Positions 24,448 through 33,176 of a DNA stretch of 64,000 bases are shown piece by piece (positions within the stretch are counted from its first letter, which is position 1; every line of letters starts with the position of its first letter). The stretch spans positions 23,023-87,022 of IMG/VR virus record IMGVR_UViG_3300044716_000732. One strand, 5' to 3'. The stretch is from a virus. Made by a program: the position numbers and the translations under genes. Below the pieces are notes generated by a model. The model did no database searches. It worked only from the letters and a program-made list of their open reading frames with translations, and had not been told where the DNA came from.

Positions 24448-25626
24448 TTAACTTACTCTAATCGTCTTGTTCAAAGAACAAACTGTTGCTCTTTTGTTAT
24501 GAACAACAACTGTTTCCACCCCTGTTACATCTTCTGTGTAATTAACAATAGAAAAACCATTTTGCCAATTTGCACCTGATACATAAGTAGGGTTCAATTT
24601 ACAAGCACAACCATTTTCATAGTTCTTAATAATTTGATCTGGACGAGATCCAATACGAGGAATTCTTTGGCAAGTAGAACCAATTCTGTGAGTATGATTT
24701 GTGATAGTTGAAGCATATCGTTTTTCGAATGTTCCTCTCGCAGAAAATCCACCATTTTTTCTCACCACATCTCCATGAAGAACAAACAAATCATCTGGAA
24801 GCTCAACGATGGATTCTTCATCTTCATTAGAGTCAATCAATTTAATTCGTGACCAACTTTCATGTGGATGGAATACTTTCGAATATGAAAGATTGTTCGC
24901 AATAGTAGGAATACACAAGAGTTGTTTAATATCGTCACTAGAAGAGATATAACGCCACCAGCGACCTTCTACGCCATTTCCTGAATGGTTTCCATTAGTT
25001 TCTAAGATCTCTGTTTGATATGGTTCTGTAATATCATGTAAAAGCTTTAGAAATTTATGATATGCCAAAATCTCATCGTTCAAAGTATGCGTGTGACGAG
25101 GATCTTTTGAATAACGACTGATCGATAACATATCAACCGTATCACCATTTAGAATAACCTTCTGCGGTTTAAGCTCATCTACAACTTGTAGGAAAATATC
25201 TAGAGTATTCCAGCACTCTACACCAAAATGAGTGTCGCCAATAACAAGAGCTATTTTATTTGGTTCGTAGTATGTTCTCGGCCTTGGTGGTGCAGGATAT
25301 TGAACAGCTTTGATATTCATCAAAATTTCTTTGATTTTTTGCTCATCATATTTAGAAAAATTAGAAACGAACATAGAAGGATCTAATTGATCAGACTCTT
25401 GTTCGGTGATAATATCTACTCTATTATCATTCTCATCATAAGAAGATTCTTCTTCGATTATAGTAGTTTTTACTTTGGTGGTTCGTTTCCTACCAGTAAT
25501 CCAATCGAAAACGGTTGACCTTGGTACACCTAAAATTTCTGAGATTTCGGTGTTAGATTTTCCCTTTTTGTGTAGGGACAATACTTGTTCTTGTTTTGTT
25601 TGTTTTGAGTTTGTATTAATGCTCAT
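24448..25626 (-). CDS. HTH plus metallophosphoesterase protein
   Basis: 392 residues. N-terminal helix-turn-helix (NTEISEILGVPRSTVFDWIT) is fused to a calcineurin-like phosphoesterase: GDTHFG, LNGDTVDM, ETNGNHSG, LHGDV and NHTHRIG supply the metal ligands. Phages carry such fusions; a DNA-directed nuclease or phosphatase role is possible but not shown. It is one of three intact phosphoesterase genes here. Confidence 0.8.
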   Translation of the reverse strand: MSINTNSKQTKQEQVLSLHKKGKSNTEISEILGVPRSTVFDWITGRKRTTKVKTTIIEEESSYDENDNRVDIITEQESDQLDPSMFVSNFSKYDEQKIKEILMNIKAVQYPAPPRPRTYYEPNKIALVIGDTHFGVECWNTLDIFLQVVDELKPQKVILNGDTVDMLSISRYSKDPRHTHTLNDEILAYHKFLKLLHDITEPYQTEILETNGNHSGNGVEGRWWRYISSSDDIKQLLCIPTIANNLSYSKVFHPHESWSRIKLIDSNEDEESIVELPDDLFVLHGDVVRKNGGFSARGTFEKRYASTITNHTHRIGSTCQRIPRIGSRPDQIIKNYENGCACKLNPTYVSGANWQNGFSIVNYTEDVTGVETVVVHNKRATVCSLNKTIRVS

Positions 25627-25698
25627 CTACTTCAGATTACTACACAAAAAAAAATTGTCAAATATAATTTTTTAAAGGTAAATATTTGATACTAGAAT

Positions 25699-26070
25699 AT
25701 GCCAAATTCGATGGATAAATTTAATGAGTTTGAAAACAAACATAGAGCATTTATAAATTTAGTAATAAAACCACTATTAACATTAATTGCTTTTTTAAGT
25801 ATGGGATATTATACTATGTGGTTATCTACTAACTATGTACGTCAAGACAAATTTAGTTCATATGTAGAAAAACAAATATCATTTGATAAACAACAAGACG
25901 AATTGATGAAATCTAGATTTGATATAACACAAACAAAATTAGAAACTATAATAAATCAACAAACAATTTTTAACGAACAACTTAAAACATTTAACACTTT
26001 AACAGCATCTTATCAAAAACAAATTGATTCATTAAATGATAGAATAATATATTTGGAAAGAAAAAAATGA
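25699..26070 (+). CDS. Membrane coiled-coil protein
   Basis: 123 residues; one membrane helix about residues 23-45, then a long coiled coil. Its stop overlaps the next start. A GGTAAATA late-like box lies 14 nt upstream. Confidence 0.65.
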   Translation: MPNSMDKFNEFENKHRAFINLVIKPLLTLIAFLSMGYYTMWLSTNYVRQDKFSSYVEKQISFDKQQDELMKSRFDITQTKLETIINQQTIFNEQLKTFNTLTASYQKQIDSLNDRIIYLERKK

Positions 26071-26237
26071 ACAAAATGTCTTATCGTCAAGGTATAATAA
26101 TAAAAGATATCAACAATGGGATAAAAGAAGGAGATTTGATACAGATAGTATCGGAAGATAGAGAAAATTTTTTAATCAGAAGATGTTATGCTTCACCAGT
26201 AGAAAAAGTTTCTAAAAATTTTATAAGAATTGTATAA
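26067..26237 (+). CDS. Small hypothetical protein
   Basis: 56 residues, ATGA-overlapped with the coiled-coil gene, beta-rich and basic. No motif recognised. Confidence 0.55.
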   Translation: MNKMSYRQGIIIKDINNGIKEGDLIQIVSEDRENFLIRRCYASPVEKVSKNFIRIV

Positions 26238-26258
26238 AAGGTAAAAATATAGAGTAAG

Positions 26259-26266
26259 TATAAATA
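26259..26266 (+). promoter_or_regulatory. Late promoter, exact T4 consensus
   Basis: TATAAATA, 6 nt before ATG 26273; identical to the T4 late -10 element. Confidence 0.8.
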
Positions 26267-26272
26267 CATACT

Positions 26273-26788
26273 ATGAAAAAAGATGATATTTTATTGAACG
26301 AAGCCTATAACAAAGTAATTGAACAACAATTAGATGAAGATTTAGGTTCTTTTTTAAAAACAGTAGGTGGCGATGTGGTTAGAGGAATTGGTGGTGCTGC
26401 AAAGAAAGCAGTTTTGGGTACACAAAAAGCATATGCTGGTGCTAAACAAGCTGGTATTGGCGCACTTGCTGGCGCACAAGGTAAAGATCCTCGTTCTTTA
26501 GCGAACTATAACAAGCAATCACAAATTAAAGGTGAACTTACAAAAAAACAAAATGAAATAGATAGTCAATACACAGCACAAAGATTGACACAATATTTAA
26601 ATAGTATGTTAACTGGTGTTGTAAGAGACGTTAAAAATTTAGGATTAGGTGTTGAAGATCTAGATGGTTTGAAGCAAGATTTATTCGCTACTTTTAAAAA
26701 ACATTTACAACAATCAGGAACAATTCAATCAGCAGGAACAGGATTGGTTCGTTCTGGAAGTAAGGGTGCAGTAAAATTAAATAAATAA
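26273..26788 (+). CDS. Tagged Gly/Ala-rich protein
   Basis: 171 residues beginning MKKDDILLNEAYNKVIEQ (type-2 tag). Next comes a Gly/Ala/Lys-rich stretch (GGAAKKAVLGTQKAYAGAK), then a helical C-terminal region. It looks like an internal head or scaffold-associated protein. Late promoter with exact consensus. Confidence 0.7.
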   Translation: MKKDDILLNEAYNKVIEQQLDEDLGSFLKTVGGDVVRGIGGAAKKAVLGTQKAYAGAKQAGIGALAGAQGKDPRSLANYNKQSQIKGELTKKQNEIDSQYTAQRLTQYLNSMLTGVVRDVKNLGLGVEDLDGLKQDLFATFKKHLQQSGTIQSAGTGLVRSGSKGAVKLNK

Positions 26789-26790
26789 TA

Positions 26791-26820
26791 TTGACAAAAA
26801 AACATAGTTGTAGTTAGAAT
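26791..26820 (+). promoter_or_regulatory. Early-type promoter
   Basis: TTGACA, 18-bp spacer, TAGAAT, 6 nt to ATG 26827; predicted leaderless. Confidence 0.7.
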
Positions 26821-26826
26821 ACTACT

Positions 26827-27234
26827 ATGTTTTCTAGATTAGAAGAAATTGCAAAATCTCTAATAGACGAGACTTCTTTTAAAACCAGATGTCGTCATTT
26901 TTCTTTTATTTTATACAAAAGAAAAATAATATCTATTGGTATGAATTGTAAAAAAACTCATCCAATAAATTTATTAAATCCAAAATTTTGTAAAGAGAAT
27001 GGATTAAATGTTTCCGATCAAAAACAAATATGTTCCGAATTGAATTCTATTTTGAAGTTGAAAAGAATGACAAATATAGATACCAATAAATGTATATTGG
27101 TAAATTTGAGATATGATAAAAATGGAAACTTGGCATTATCAAAACCTTGTTCATCGTGTGAAAATTTATTGAAATATCATAATTTCAAAAAAATAATATG
27201 GACTAATGATAATGGAGAATATGTTTCTCTGTAA
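26827..27234 (+). CDS. Cytidine/dCMP-deaminase-like protein
   Basis: 135 residues. CSELNSIL supplies (C/H)xE and SKPCSSCENLL the PCxxC zinc site of the cytidine deaminase fold. It is shorter than typical dCMP deaminases, so the substrate (nucleotide, base or nucleic acid) is open. Confidence 0.65.
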   Translation: MFSRLEEIAKSLIDETSFKTRCRHFSFILYKRKIISIGMNCKKTHPINLLNPKFCKENGLNVSDQKQICSELNSILKLKRMTNIDTNKCILVNLRYDKNGNLALSKPCSSCENLLKYHNFKKIIWTNDNGEYVSL

Positions 27235-27241
27235 AAAAATT

Positions 27242-27270
27242 TTGACATTTTTTAAAAATGTGAGTAAATT
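27242..27270 (+). promoter_or_regulatory. Early-type promoter
   Basis: TTGACA, 17-bp spacer, TAAATT, 6 nt to ATG 27277; predicted leaderless. Confidence 0.7.
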
Positions 27271-27276
27271 TGTTTT

Positions 27277-28287
27277 ATGAAACTCGCATCAATTGAAATC
27301 ATAAAAAATATAAAAATTCACCCTAATGCGGATTCTTTAGAAATCGCAGAAGTTTTGGGCTGGCAGACAGTGGTAAAAAAAGGAATCCACAAAGAGGGAG
27401 ATAAGGTTGTTTTTATTACGATTGATACTATTGTTCCTCGTCGGGAATGGTCTGAATTTTTGGTAGATCAAAAAAATCCAGATAAGCCTATTAGATTAAA
27501 AAACATAAAGCTTCGTGGAGAATATAGTTCTGGTTTGGTTATTCCTTTGATTGAATTTCCTTTACAATTCGAATCTCTAGATGTTGGTGATGATGTAACA
27601 GAAATACTTGGTATTCAAAAGTATGTAAAGGAAATCCCTGCTAATCTTTCTGGTGAAACATTAGGAGATTTTCCCACAAATATCATCTCAAAAACAGATG
27701 AAGACAATGGTTTGAATGATCCCAAGTTGGTTGATGAAGTGTTTAAAGTTGATAAAGAACTTACGATAAGTCTAAAAATAGATGGATCTTCTTGTACTTT
27801 AATAGTAGAAGATGGAAAATTGATACAAGTTTGTAGTAGAAATCTTTCTAAAAAAGAAACTGAAAATTCTACATTTTGGAATGCAGCAAAAAAATTAAAT
27901 ATACCAGAAAATTGGACGGGCGTCATACAATCGGAAATGGCGGGTAATGGAATACAATGTAACAATTTAAAAATCAACGAGATAAAATTATTTGTATTTC
28001 AAATTTATACTGATAATAAATATATGACATATGATGAAATGAAGCAATTTTGTGATAATCATTTAAAATGCGATGTTGTTCCATTGATTTGTAAACTTAA
28101 AATAGAAGATACAATAAATCTTTGGACGGATCCTTTAAAGAAATTACAAGAATTGGCAGATAAACAAAAATATTCAAGCGGACTTGATGCGGAGGGAATT
28201 GTTGTAAGACCCTCTAGTTATATCAAATCTAGAAATTCTAGAAGACCATTAGGATTCAAATTGATAAACAGAAATTATAAAGATTAA
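27277..28287 (+). CDS. RNA ligase, DRB0094-like
   Basis: 336 residues. An N-terminal OB-like domain (VVKKGIHKEGDKVVFI ... RGEYSSGLVIP) is followed by the nucleotidyltransferase core: KIDGSS (Lys167 as adenylate acceptor), EGIVVRP and FKLINRNY. The order matches the Deinococcus DRB0094 type of RNA ligase. It could reseal RNA cut by host anticodon nucleases. Convergent overlap with the HNH gene. Confidence 0.8.
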   Translation: MKLASIEIIKNIKIHPNADSLEIAEVLGWQTVVKKGIHKEGDKVVFITIDTIVPRREWSEFLVDQKNPDKPIRLKNIKLRGEYSSGLVIPLIEFPLQFESLDVGDDVTEILGIQKYVKEIPANLSGETLGDFPTNIISKTDEDNGLNDPKLVDEVFKVDKELTISLKIDGSSCTLIVEDGKLIQVCSRNLSKKETENSTFWNAAKKLNIPENWTGVIQSEMAGNGIQCNNLKINEIKLFVFQIYTDNKYMTYDEMKQFCDNHLKCDVVPLICKLKIEDTINLWTDPLKKLQELADKQKYSSGLDAEGIVVRPSSYIKSRNSRRPLGFKLINRNYKD

Positions 28288-29204
28288 TCCTTTATACATT
28301 TTTCAACTACACATCTAGAAATATTTAATTTTTTAGATATTTTATTTATTGTAATATTATTATTATATTCTTTTAAACAAAAGTCACATAACTCTTTATA
28401 TGTTTTGAATTGAAAATTAGGTATTCTTTTTAAAATTTTAGACATAGTTTGATTTTTATTTTCTCCCACATTAAATCTTTTTAATATATTACGAATAACA
28501 ACACCACTTAAATTAATTTTAGATCCAATGCTCCAAATACCCAATCCCTTTTTACTTTCTTCTAAACAAAAATTTTCAAGTTCTTCATAACTATTAAAAA
28601 TAAAATTTTTATGATGTTTTTTAATTTGTCTCCAAGAATTTTCTTTACATGTTTTTTTAGCATGTTCCCTTAATGCTTTTAATCTTTCAACACTTAATTT
28701 TCTTCCAATTGATTTTTCTCTTATTTTATTTTTTGTAATATCAGTATGTTTTTTTCCATACATTCCATTTTTAATACCTTTTCTTGCAAAAAAATTTGAA
28801 TAATTCTTCTTGAAAAATAAAATTTCTCTACTATTCATTATTCTATATTTTTGATTATCTTCTCTTTTTTTAAACATAGCATAAAATGCTTGCATAATAG
28901 AGTTATTATTCGTTATCATTCTCAATGCTAAAATTTTATGACAAATTAAATGTTCTTTCAGAGTTAAAAAAACAATGTTATTTATATCATTTTTTGAATA
29001 TTCATCTGAAATACATTTTGGTAAAATATGATGAGCTTCATAGTTATATTTTCCATATTTTTTATTGACATATTTTTTTGCTGAATATATCTTTTCATAA
29101 GAAAAAACTATTCTATTACTTGCTCTTTTTATTATTTTTTCATATATACGATAATACTTTTGTGAATTCGATAAATTTTTTATTTTTTCTAAATAAATGT
29201 TCAT
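28284..29204 (-). CDS. Homing endonuclease with HNH and NUMOD-like repeats
   Basis: 306 residues from ATG 29204 (15 bases longer possible). YEAHHILPKC with a later H (HLICHKILA) is an HNH core; GMYGKKHTDITKNKIREKS is a NUMOD3-type DNA-binding motif; two C-terminal helix-turn-helix units (KINLSGVVIRNILKRF, KLNISRCVVEKCI) follow. Free-standing homing endonuclease next to the RNA ligase gene. Confidence 0.8.
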   Translation of the reverse strand: MNIYLEKIKNLSNSQKYYRIYEKIIKRASNRIVFSYEKIYSAKKYVNKKYGKYNYEAHHILPKCISDEYSKNDINNIVFLTLKEHLICHKILALRMITNNNSIMQAFYAMFKKREDNQKYRIMNSREILFFKKNYSNFFARKGIKNGMYGKKHTDITKNKIREKSIGRKLSVERLKALREHAKKTCKENSWRQIKKHHKNFIFNSYEELENFCLEESKKGLGIWSIGSKINLSGVVIRNILKRFNVGENKNQTMSKILKRIPNFQFKTYKELCDFCLKEYNNNITINKISKKLNISRCVVEKCIKD

Positions 29205-29256
29205 AAAACTACTTATCAAATTTAGATGTTTTTGGAATAGGTATTCAACATAATTA

Positions 29257-29284
29257 TTGACATTTTTAAAATTTAATGTATTGT
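29257..29284 (+). promoter_or_regulatory. Early-type promoter
   Basis: TTGACA, 16-bp spacer, TATTGT; an overlapping TATAAA ends 7 nt before ATG 29297. Confidence 0.5.
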
Positions 29285-29296
29285 ATAAAGACTAAT

Positions 29297-29476
29297 ATGT
29301 ATAAACTGGAAAGAAAAGAAAACGAAGGTGTGTGGTATGAAGTAATGCTTTCTCCATTTAAAACAAGGGAAGAAATTAAAGTATATCATGCAAAGTACAG
29401 CAAATATTATCCTAATACAAAAACAACTTATAGAGTTACAAATCTTGAAACAGGAGGAATGAAAGTAATACGATGA
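29297..29476 (+). CDS. Small hypothetical protein
   Basis: 59 residues; start placed at 29297 because the upstream ATG lies inside the promoter. Contains YKLERKENEGVWYEV and SPFKTREEI, like phage proteins that wrap a short beta domain. Overlaps the next gene. Confidence 0.6.
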   Translation: MYKLERKENEGVWYEVMLSPFKTREEIKVYHAKYSKYYPNTKTTYRVTNLETGGMKVIR

Positions 29477-29655
29477 ATGTTTTTAAAGAATTGGAAGAGG
29501 TAGGATACACTCAAGTCAAATTAAAAAATATGACCGATAATATTTTGGATGCATATAAAAAAAATCCAAAAGAATGTGAAAGACTTTTGAAAGAATTAGC
29601 AAAGATAGATCACGAATTAGAAGAATTGGATAAAGAATTTTCAAAATATCTATGA
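29473..29655 (+). CDS. Small helical protein
   Basis: 60 residues, charged and predicted helical throughout; four-base overlaps with both neighbours. Confidence 0.55.
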   Translation: MNVFKELEEVGYTQVKLKNMTDNILDAYKKNPKECERLLKELAKIDHELEELDKEFSKYL

Positions 29656-30131
29656 AATTTATAGAAGTAATTTTAGAAAATAGTAAACTTAAAGAAGCAA
29701 AACTATTTGCTCCTGCTAAAAAAGCTGCTAATAATCCAGAAACAGGTATTACGATTCAAAATAAATCTGCTTATCATGTTATTAAAGATTGTGCAAATAT
29801 AACAATCAAGTATCTTCCTCTTTATGTATTTGCACATTATGAATGTTTTTTTACAGAATTGTCTGGAAAATTTAAAAGAAAAGATATAGAAGAATTTGTT
29901 TCTGGTGCAGAGAAAGATATTGTTTTAAATCAACTTCTTATTCTTATATTGGAACTAAATGGTGGATTGGTAGGAGAGACTCCAAAGATTTCTGTTTCGG
30001 ATAATAGCGATTTCGAAATTAATGATCCTTATGGTGAATATGGAGTTGGGTTTGAAGAAATACCAAATAAAAATGAAAATAATAATATGTCTGTTGTAGA
30101 TAGTTTATGTAAACTTTTTGATGTGAAGTAA
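29652..30131 (+). CDS. Possible tagged protein
   Basis: 159 residues. The start MKFIEVILENSKLKEAK has an ILE site similar to the tags but is a weaker match. The remainder is mixed helical with an acidic end. Possibly packaged. Confidence 0.55.
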   Translation: MKFIEVILENSKLKEAKLFAPAKKAANNPETGITIQNKSAYHVIKDCANITIKYLPLYVFAHYECFFTELSGKFKRKDIEEFVSGAEKDIVLNQLLILILELNGGLVGETPKISVSDNSDFEINDPYGEYGVGFEEIPNKNENNNMSVVDSLCKLFDVK

Positions 30132-30146
30132 GATAAGTAAATTAGT

Positions 30147-30521
30147 ATGAAAAACAAAGATCAAATATTACTGGAACAAGCATATTCAAAAATTTTAAAT
30201 GAAAATTTAGATAAATTTCAACCACATGATCCGGAAATGCAAGAATTATCTAAAGTAGGTCTTGGTGAAGAATATCCAGAAGATGAGAACGTTTCCTCTG
30301 ATGATAGAAATTGGTATTTCGATGAAGATGGACAACCACCATATAATGTAAAATATTCTAATAGAACGTTTAATATTAGAGGTAAAGAAGTATTGATCAA
30401 ACAAGAAATGGATCAAGACGATGATAGTAGGTGGTATTATATTTCTCTTGTTGATCCAGAAACAAAAGAACGTGTTTTTAATGATGTTACAGAAGATCAA
30501 ATCAAAAAAATGTTTTTTTGA
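30147..30521 (+). CDS. Tagged acidic protein
   Basis: 124 residues starting MKNKDQILLEQAYSKILNEN (type-2 tag). The body is acidic with DDRNWYFDEDGQPPYNV and a beta-rich end. Likely virion-packaged by analogy; function unknown. It is the last gene before the RNA block. Confidence 0.7.
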   Translation: MKNKDQILLEQAYSKILNENLDKFQPHDPEMQELSKVGLGEEYPEDENVSSDDRNWYFDEDGQPPYNVKYSNRTFNIRGKEVLIKQEMDQDDDSRWYYISLVDPETKERVFNDVTEDQIKKMFF

Positions 30522-30524
30522 TTG

Positions 30525-30553
30525 TTGACATTTTTGAAAAAATAATATATAGT
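30525..30553 (+). promoter_or_regulatory. Promoter of the RNA block
   Basis: TTGACA, 17-bp spacer, TATAGT; start expected near 30560, just before the foldable RNA region. Confidence 0.7.
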
Positions 30554-30559
30554 CTTTAT

Positions 30560-31250
30560 TAGATAGTTGGTTCCCGATGAGCCAATGGGACTGAGAATAC
30601 TCGGTCGAATACAAAATCGGAAATTGATATTTGACATTTTAATTTTAGTAGACCCGCCATGCCTCTCACTTGACATGAGTAGTTTCTAAAGTACACGGCA
30701 ACTAAGTAAGTTGATGCACACTTTGGCGGGTGTTTCTTTTACCAAGCGCAGATGCTCGCAAAGCTCTACCGCGATGGGTGACAATGCAATGTTTCCGGAA
30801 ACAACATTTAACCCATAGGGAACTTCTTCGATTATTATGTATGCGTCCATAAGATACTTGGAGGACTAATGATTAGAATGAGAGGTCTTGGTAATGATTT
30901 TAAAAACTGGAATGTTGGTTTAGAAAACCATCATCTAAGGAGTGGGAGATTGGACGTGGAGAACTGGTAATTAGTATGGACACAATTCAAATAAGCCATA
31001 CATCCTATTTATAGGTACGGAGATGACCGTGAATTGCGTTTCACAGGACGAAGAAATTCGTAACCCCTTTAGCTTTAAAAGGCACACCAGTAAAATTTTG
31101 ATAAGTCGGACGGGAATAGTGTGCTGTGCTGTTCTTAAAAAGCTCACCGTTGCAGACTGTCACCAGACTCGATTAGGCAGAGGGTAACAAGTAATCTTCG
31201 TCCAACGTGAGAAAAACACGGTAGCCAATGAAGAACTTTCTGGTAATGAT
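30560..31250 (+). ncRNA. Large structured non-coding RNA candidate
   Basis: About 690 nt without a credible ORF, GC-richer than its surroundings, between a promoter and the tmRNA. Many helices are visible: CCGAT/ATCGG enclosing ACTGAG-AATA-CTCGGT; an 8-bp stem ACCCGCCA (30652) / TGGCGGGT (30724) enclosing smaller hairpins; ATGGGT/ACCCAT enclosing a 14-nt palindrome at 30790; TGGTTT/AAACCA near 30916; GTGAA/TTCAC; CCTTT/AAAGG; GCACAC/GTGTGC. It lacks RNase P signatures. Size and position beside phage tRNAs suggest the GOLLD/ROOL class of giant phage RNAs, but I cannot match it to their consensus. Confidence 0.6.
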
Positions 31251-31263
31251 CTTTGAAATTTAT

Positions 31264-31674
31264 GGGGGTGAAAGGATTCGACATTGGATTCTAACTTCTC
31301 AGTGCATGTAGAGGATGATAGTTGGCCTCTTTAATAATCTATCAAAAACTAAATGCAGAAGACAATACTTCTGATCTTTTAGACGAAGCTGAATACATCT
31401 TCAACAATGCTGACGAGTTCCTCGCTGGCGTTGAAGACTACGCACTCGCCGCCTAAGAGCCTAACGGTAATCCTCTAAATCCGTTTTGAATTGCAGAGGT
31501 TTTGACGATCTGTTAGAAATCATGTAAAAAATATTACGGAGTTTGTTGTAACTTTAAAACATCAAGGTTGGTTAATGTGCCAAGATACCTTATAAATCAA
31601 ATACATTAAAGCATGTGTAGATCTGAAAGTAAACGTTTAATGGACACGACTATCGTATGTCGTCACCTCCACCA
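31264..31674 (+). ncRNA. ssrA: tmRNA (ssrA), long tag
   Basis: 411 nt. The 5' end GGGGGTG pairs over 7 bp with CACCTCC before the encoded ACCA, giving the tRNA-like acceptor. AGGATTCGAC and GTTGGCCTCT match conserved tmRNA blocks. The tag frame starts at GCA 31355 and stops at TAA 31454: 33 residues, AEDNTSDLLDEAEYIF... ending EDYALAA. The ALAA end is the normal protease signal. It rescues stalled ribosomes and marks the product for degradation. Most tags are nearer ten residues. Confidence 0.93.
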
Positions 31675-31679
31675 TTTTT

Positions 31680-31767
31680 GGGTAGATAGACTCGTAAGGG
31701 GCGAGAATTGGCTGTAGACCAATTGTTATTTTTAACCCTGTCCGTTCGAATCGGACTCTGCCCACCA
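31680..31767 (+). tRNA. tRNA-Tyr (GUA)
   Basis: Acceptor GGGTAGA/TCTGCCC with encoded ACCA, anticodon stem ATTGG/CCAAT with loop CTGTAGA (anticodon GTA), a class II variable arm GTTA-TTTT-TAAC, and T arm GTCCG-TTCGAAT-CGGAC. A long variable arm is normal for bacterial tRNA-Tyr. Confidence 0.93.
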
Positions 31768-31774
31768 TTTATAA

Positions 31775-31849
31775 GTCTCTATAGTGTAACGGTTAGCACA
31801 GTACCCTTTCACGGTATTAGTATCGGTTCAAATCCGTTTAGAGATGCCA
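31775..31849 (+). tRNA. tRNA-Glu (UUC)
   Basis: Acceptor GTCTCTA/TAGAGAT with G discriminator and encoded CCA; D arm TAGTGTAACGGTTAGCAC typical of Glu/Gln; anticodon stem GTACC/GGTAT with loop CTTTCAC (anticodon TTC). The T stem has one mismatch. Confidence 0.92.
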
Positions 31850-31868
31850 AATTTTGCGGAGTCGAACC

Positions 31869-31901
31869 AAACCCCTTTGGGCTACCAACCTAGAGGGGTT
31901 T
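31869..31901 (+). terminator. Terminator of the RNA block
   Basis: Stem AAACCCCT / AGGGGTTT with a TATTTATTT tail, directly after the tRNAs. Confidence 0.8.
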
Positions 31902-31917
31902 ATTTATTTAAAATAAA

Positions 31918-31927
31918 GATAAATATT
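31918..31927 (+). promoter_or_regulatory. Late-type promoter
   Basis: GATAAATATT; 6 nt from the box GATAAATA to ATG 31932. Confidence 0.65.
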
Positions 31928-31931
31928 TTAT

Positions 31932-32531
31932 ATGAAAAAGTTATTTTTATTTTGTTCTATTTTATTATTTTTAAACAGCTGTACTGTTTATACAGAAAAA
32001 CAATCTGAAGCATTATCTCGTTCCGTTTATGCTACCAAAGATTCTTTAGACAACGCAAGATTAGACTTAGCCGATACCTATGCTAATGAATCAACAAGAA
32101 TAGTAAAACCACCTAAACAAAGAATAGATATTAAACCTGTTTATAAAAAGAATATTGATAATATTTCAAGTCAAAGCAAAGTAAAACCAACAATTATAAA
32201 CAAACAAAGAGTTTTAATAATACCCGAAAAATATAAAAACGATACGGTTGTTGTTGTAAGCTCCGAAGAATATCAACAACTCTTAAAAGATAAAGAAACA
32301 TACGAACAAATAGAAAAAGATATTGCAAATATAACAGAAACAAAAATAGCAGTAGATCAGGAATTGATTCGTCAAATGGAATATAATGATAAAATGGTTA
32401 GAGATTTGAATATAATGCAGAAAAAATTGATAGAAAAAGATCTTGCGATTTTACAAAGAAATATTGCAATAATATTTTTACTTGTTATAATGGGTGGAGC
32501 AACTTATCTAAGAATAAAAGGAATACTCTAA
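31932..32531 (+). CDS. Lipoprotein with C-terminal membrane helix
   Basis: 199 residues. Signal peptide and lipobox FLNSC (Cys about 17), long coiled middle region, and a second hydrophobic helix about 178-195. It could span the periplasm between the membranes, like a spanin. That role is only suggested by the layout, and no lysis genes are adjacent. One-base overlap with the next gene. Confidence 0.65.
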   Translation: MKKLFLFCSILLFLNSCTVYTEKQSEALSRSVYATKDSLDNARLDLADTYANESTRIVKPPKQRIDIKPVYKKNIDNISSQSKVKPTIINKQRVLIIPEKYKNDTVVVVSSEEYQQLLKDKETYEQIEKDIANITETKIAVDQELIRQMEYNDKMVRDLNIMQKKLIEKDLAILQRNIAIIFLLVIMGGATYLRIKGIL

Positions 32532-32824
32532 TGGATGAAATTATAAAAAATTTATCAAAACTATATCCAGAATTTGAATTTAAATCAAATTTATATTCTA
32601 ATGCAACCCAAAGACCAGTTGTTCAGATATATAATGTATTAAGTTGGCTGAATCAAAACCCAACAGAATTAGAAGAATTAACCGATCAACAATGGGATAA
32701 TATAGAAGTAAATGAAGTTAATATTGGAAAGTTATGGGATTGTTTAATAATGAATAGTGGGGAAATTTCATTTGATGGTGATATAAATTTCGATGCTTCT
32801 TTAGACAAGTATAATAATTTTTAA
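32531..32824 (+). CDS. Hypothetical acidic protein
   Basis: 97 residues, acidic, starts at the final base of the preceding stop. No family recognised. Confidence 0.6.
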   Translation: MDEIIKNLSKLYPEFEFKSNLYSNATQRPVVQIYNVLSWLNQNPTELEELTDQQWDNIEVNEVNIGKLWDCLIMNSGEISFDGDINFDASLDKYNNF

Positions 32825-32867
32825 AAAAACTTGCATAAAATTTTAAACATGTTAAAATTTTTATCTT

Positions 32868-33176
32868 ATGAAAAAAGATGAAAAAATTCTTTCACAAGAA
32901 ATGATAGATTATTGTGAAAGAGCTATTGAAGAGTCTAAAAAATTGTGTGATGAAATTTTAGACTCTTATAAAGGAAACTTAGAACAAAAAGAATTTCTAA
33001 AAGAATTATCAAAAATGATGGAAATTGATAATATGATTAAAGAAAAAATAAACAATTTATCTTTTTCTGATATTAAAAATGATAATAATATTTTAGATGA
33101 AATAGATGAAATGTTAAAACGGAAATTTAATATTTTAGATTTTTTAAATTTTACAGATGAAAAACAATTGGTTTGA
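32868..33176 (+). CDS. Hypothetical helical protein
   Basis: 102 residues, charged helices. It overlaps the next small membrane-protein gene by 20 bp. No motif recognised. Confidence 0.6.
   Translation: MKKDEKILSQEMIDYCERAIEESKKLCDEILDSYKGNLEQKEFLKELSKMMEIDNMIKEKINNLSFSDIKNDNNILDEIDEMLKRKFNILDFLNFTDEKQLV

Noticed and set aside
30246-30614. Minus-strand open frame over the tagged gene at 30147
   Set aside because: It overlaps a gene with a conserved tag and runs into the RNA promoter; it has no start context or family match.
30590-30730. Additional tRNA genes in the structured RNA
   Set aside because: The 8-bp stem and a 7-nt loop (CTTGACA) look tRNA-like, but D, anticodon and T arms cannot be fitted together and no CCA follows.
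30560-31250. RNase P RNA
   Set aside because: The conserved GAGGAAAGTC and ACAGAA-type core segments are absent, so RNase P does not explain this RNA.
31855-31900. tRNA remnant on the minus strand (GGTTCGACTCCGC)
   Set aside because: A T-loop-like string is present but no acceptor pairing or anticodon arm; the sequence is better explained as part of the terminator region.
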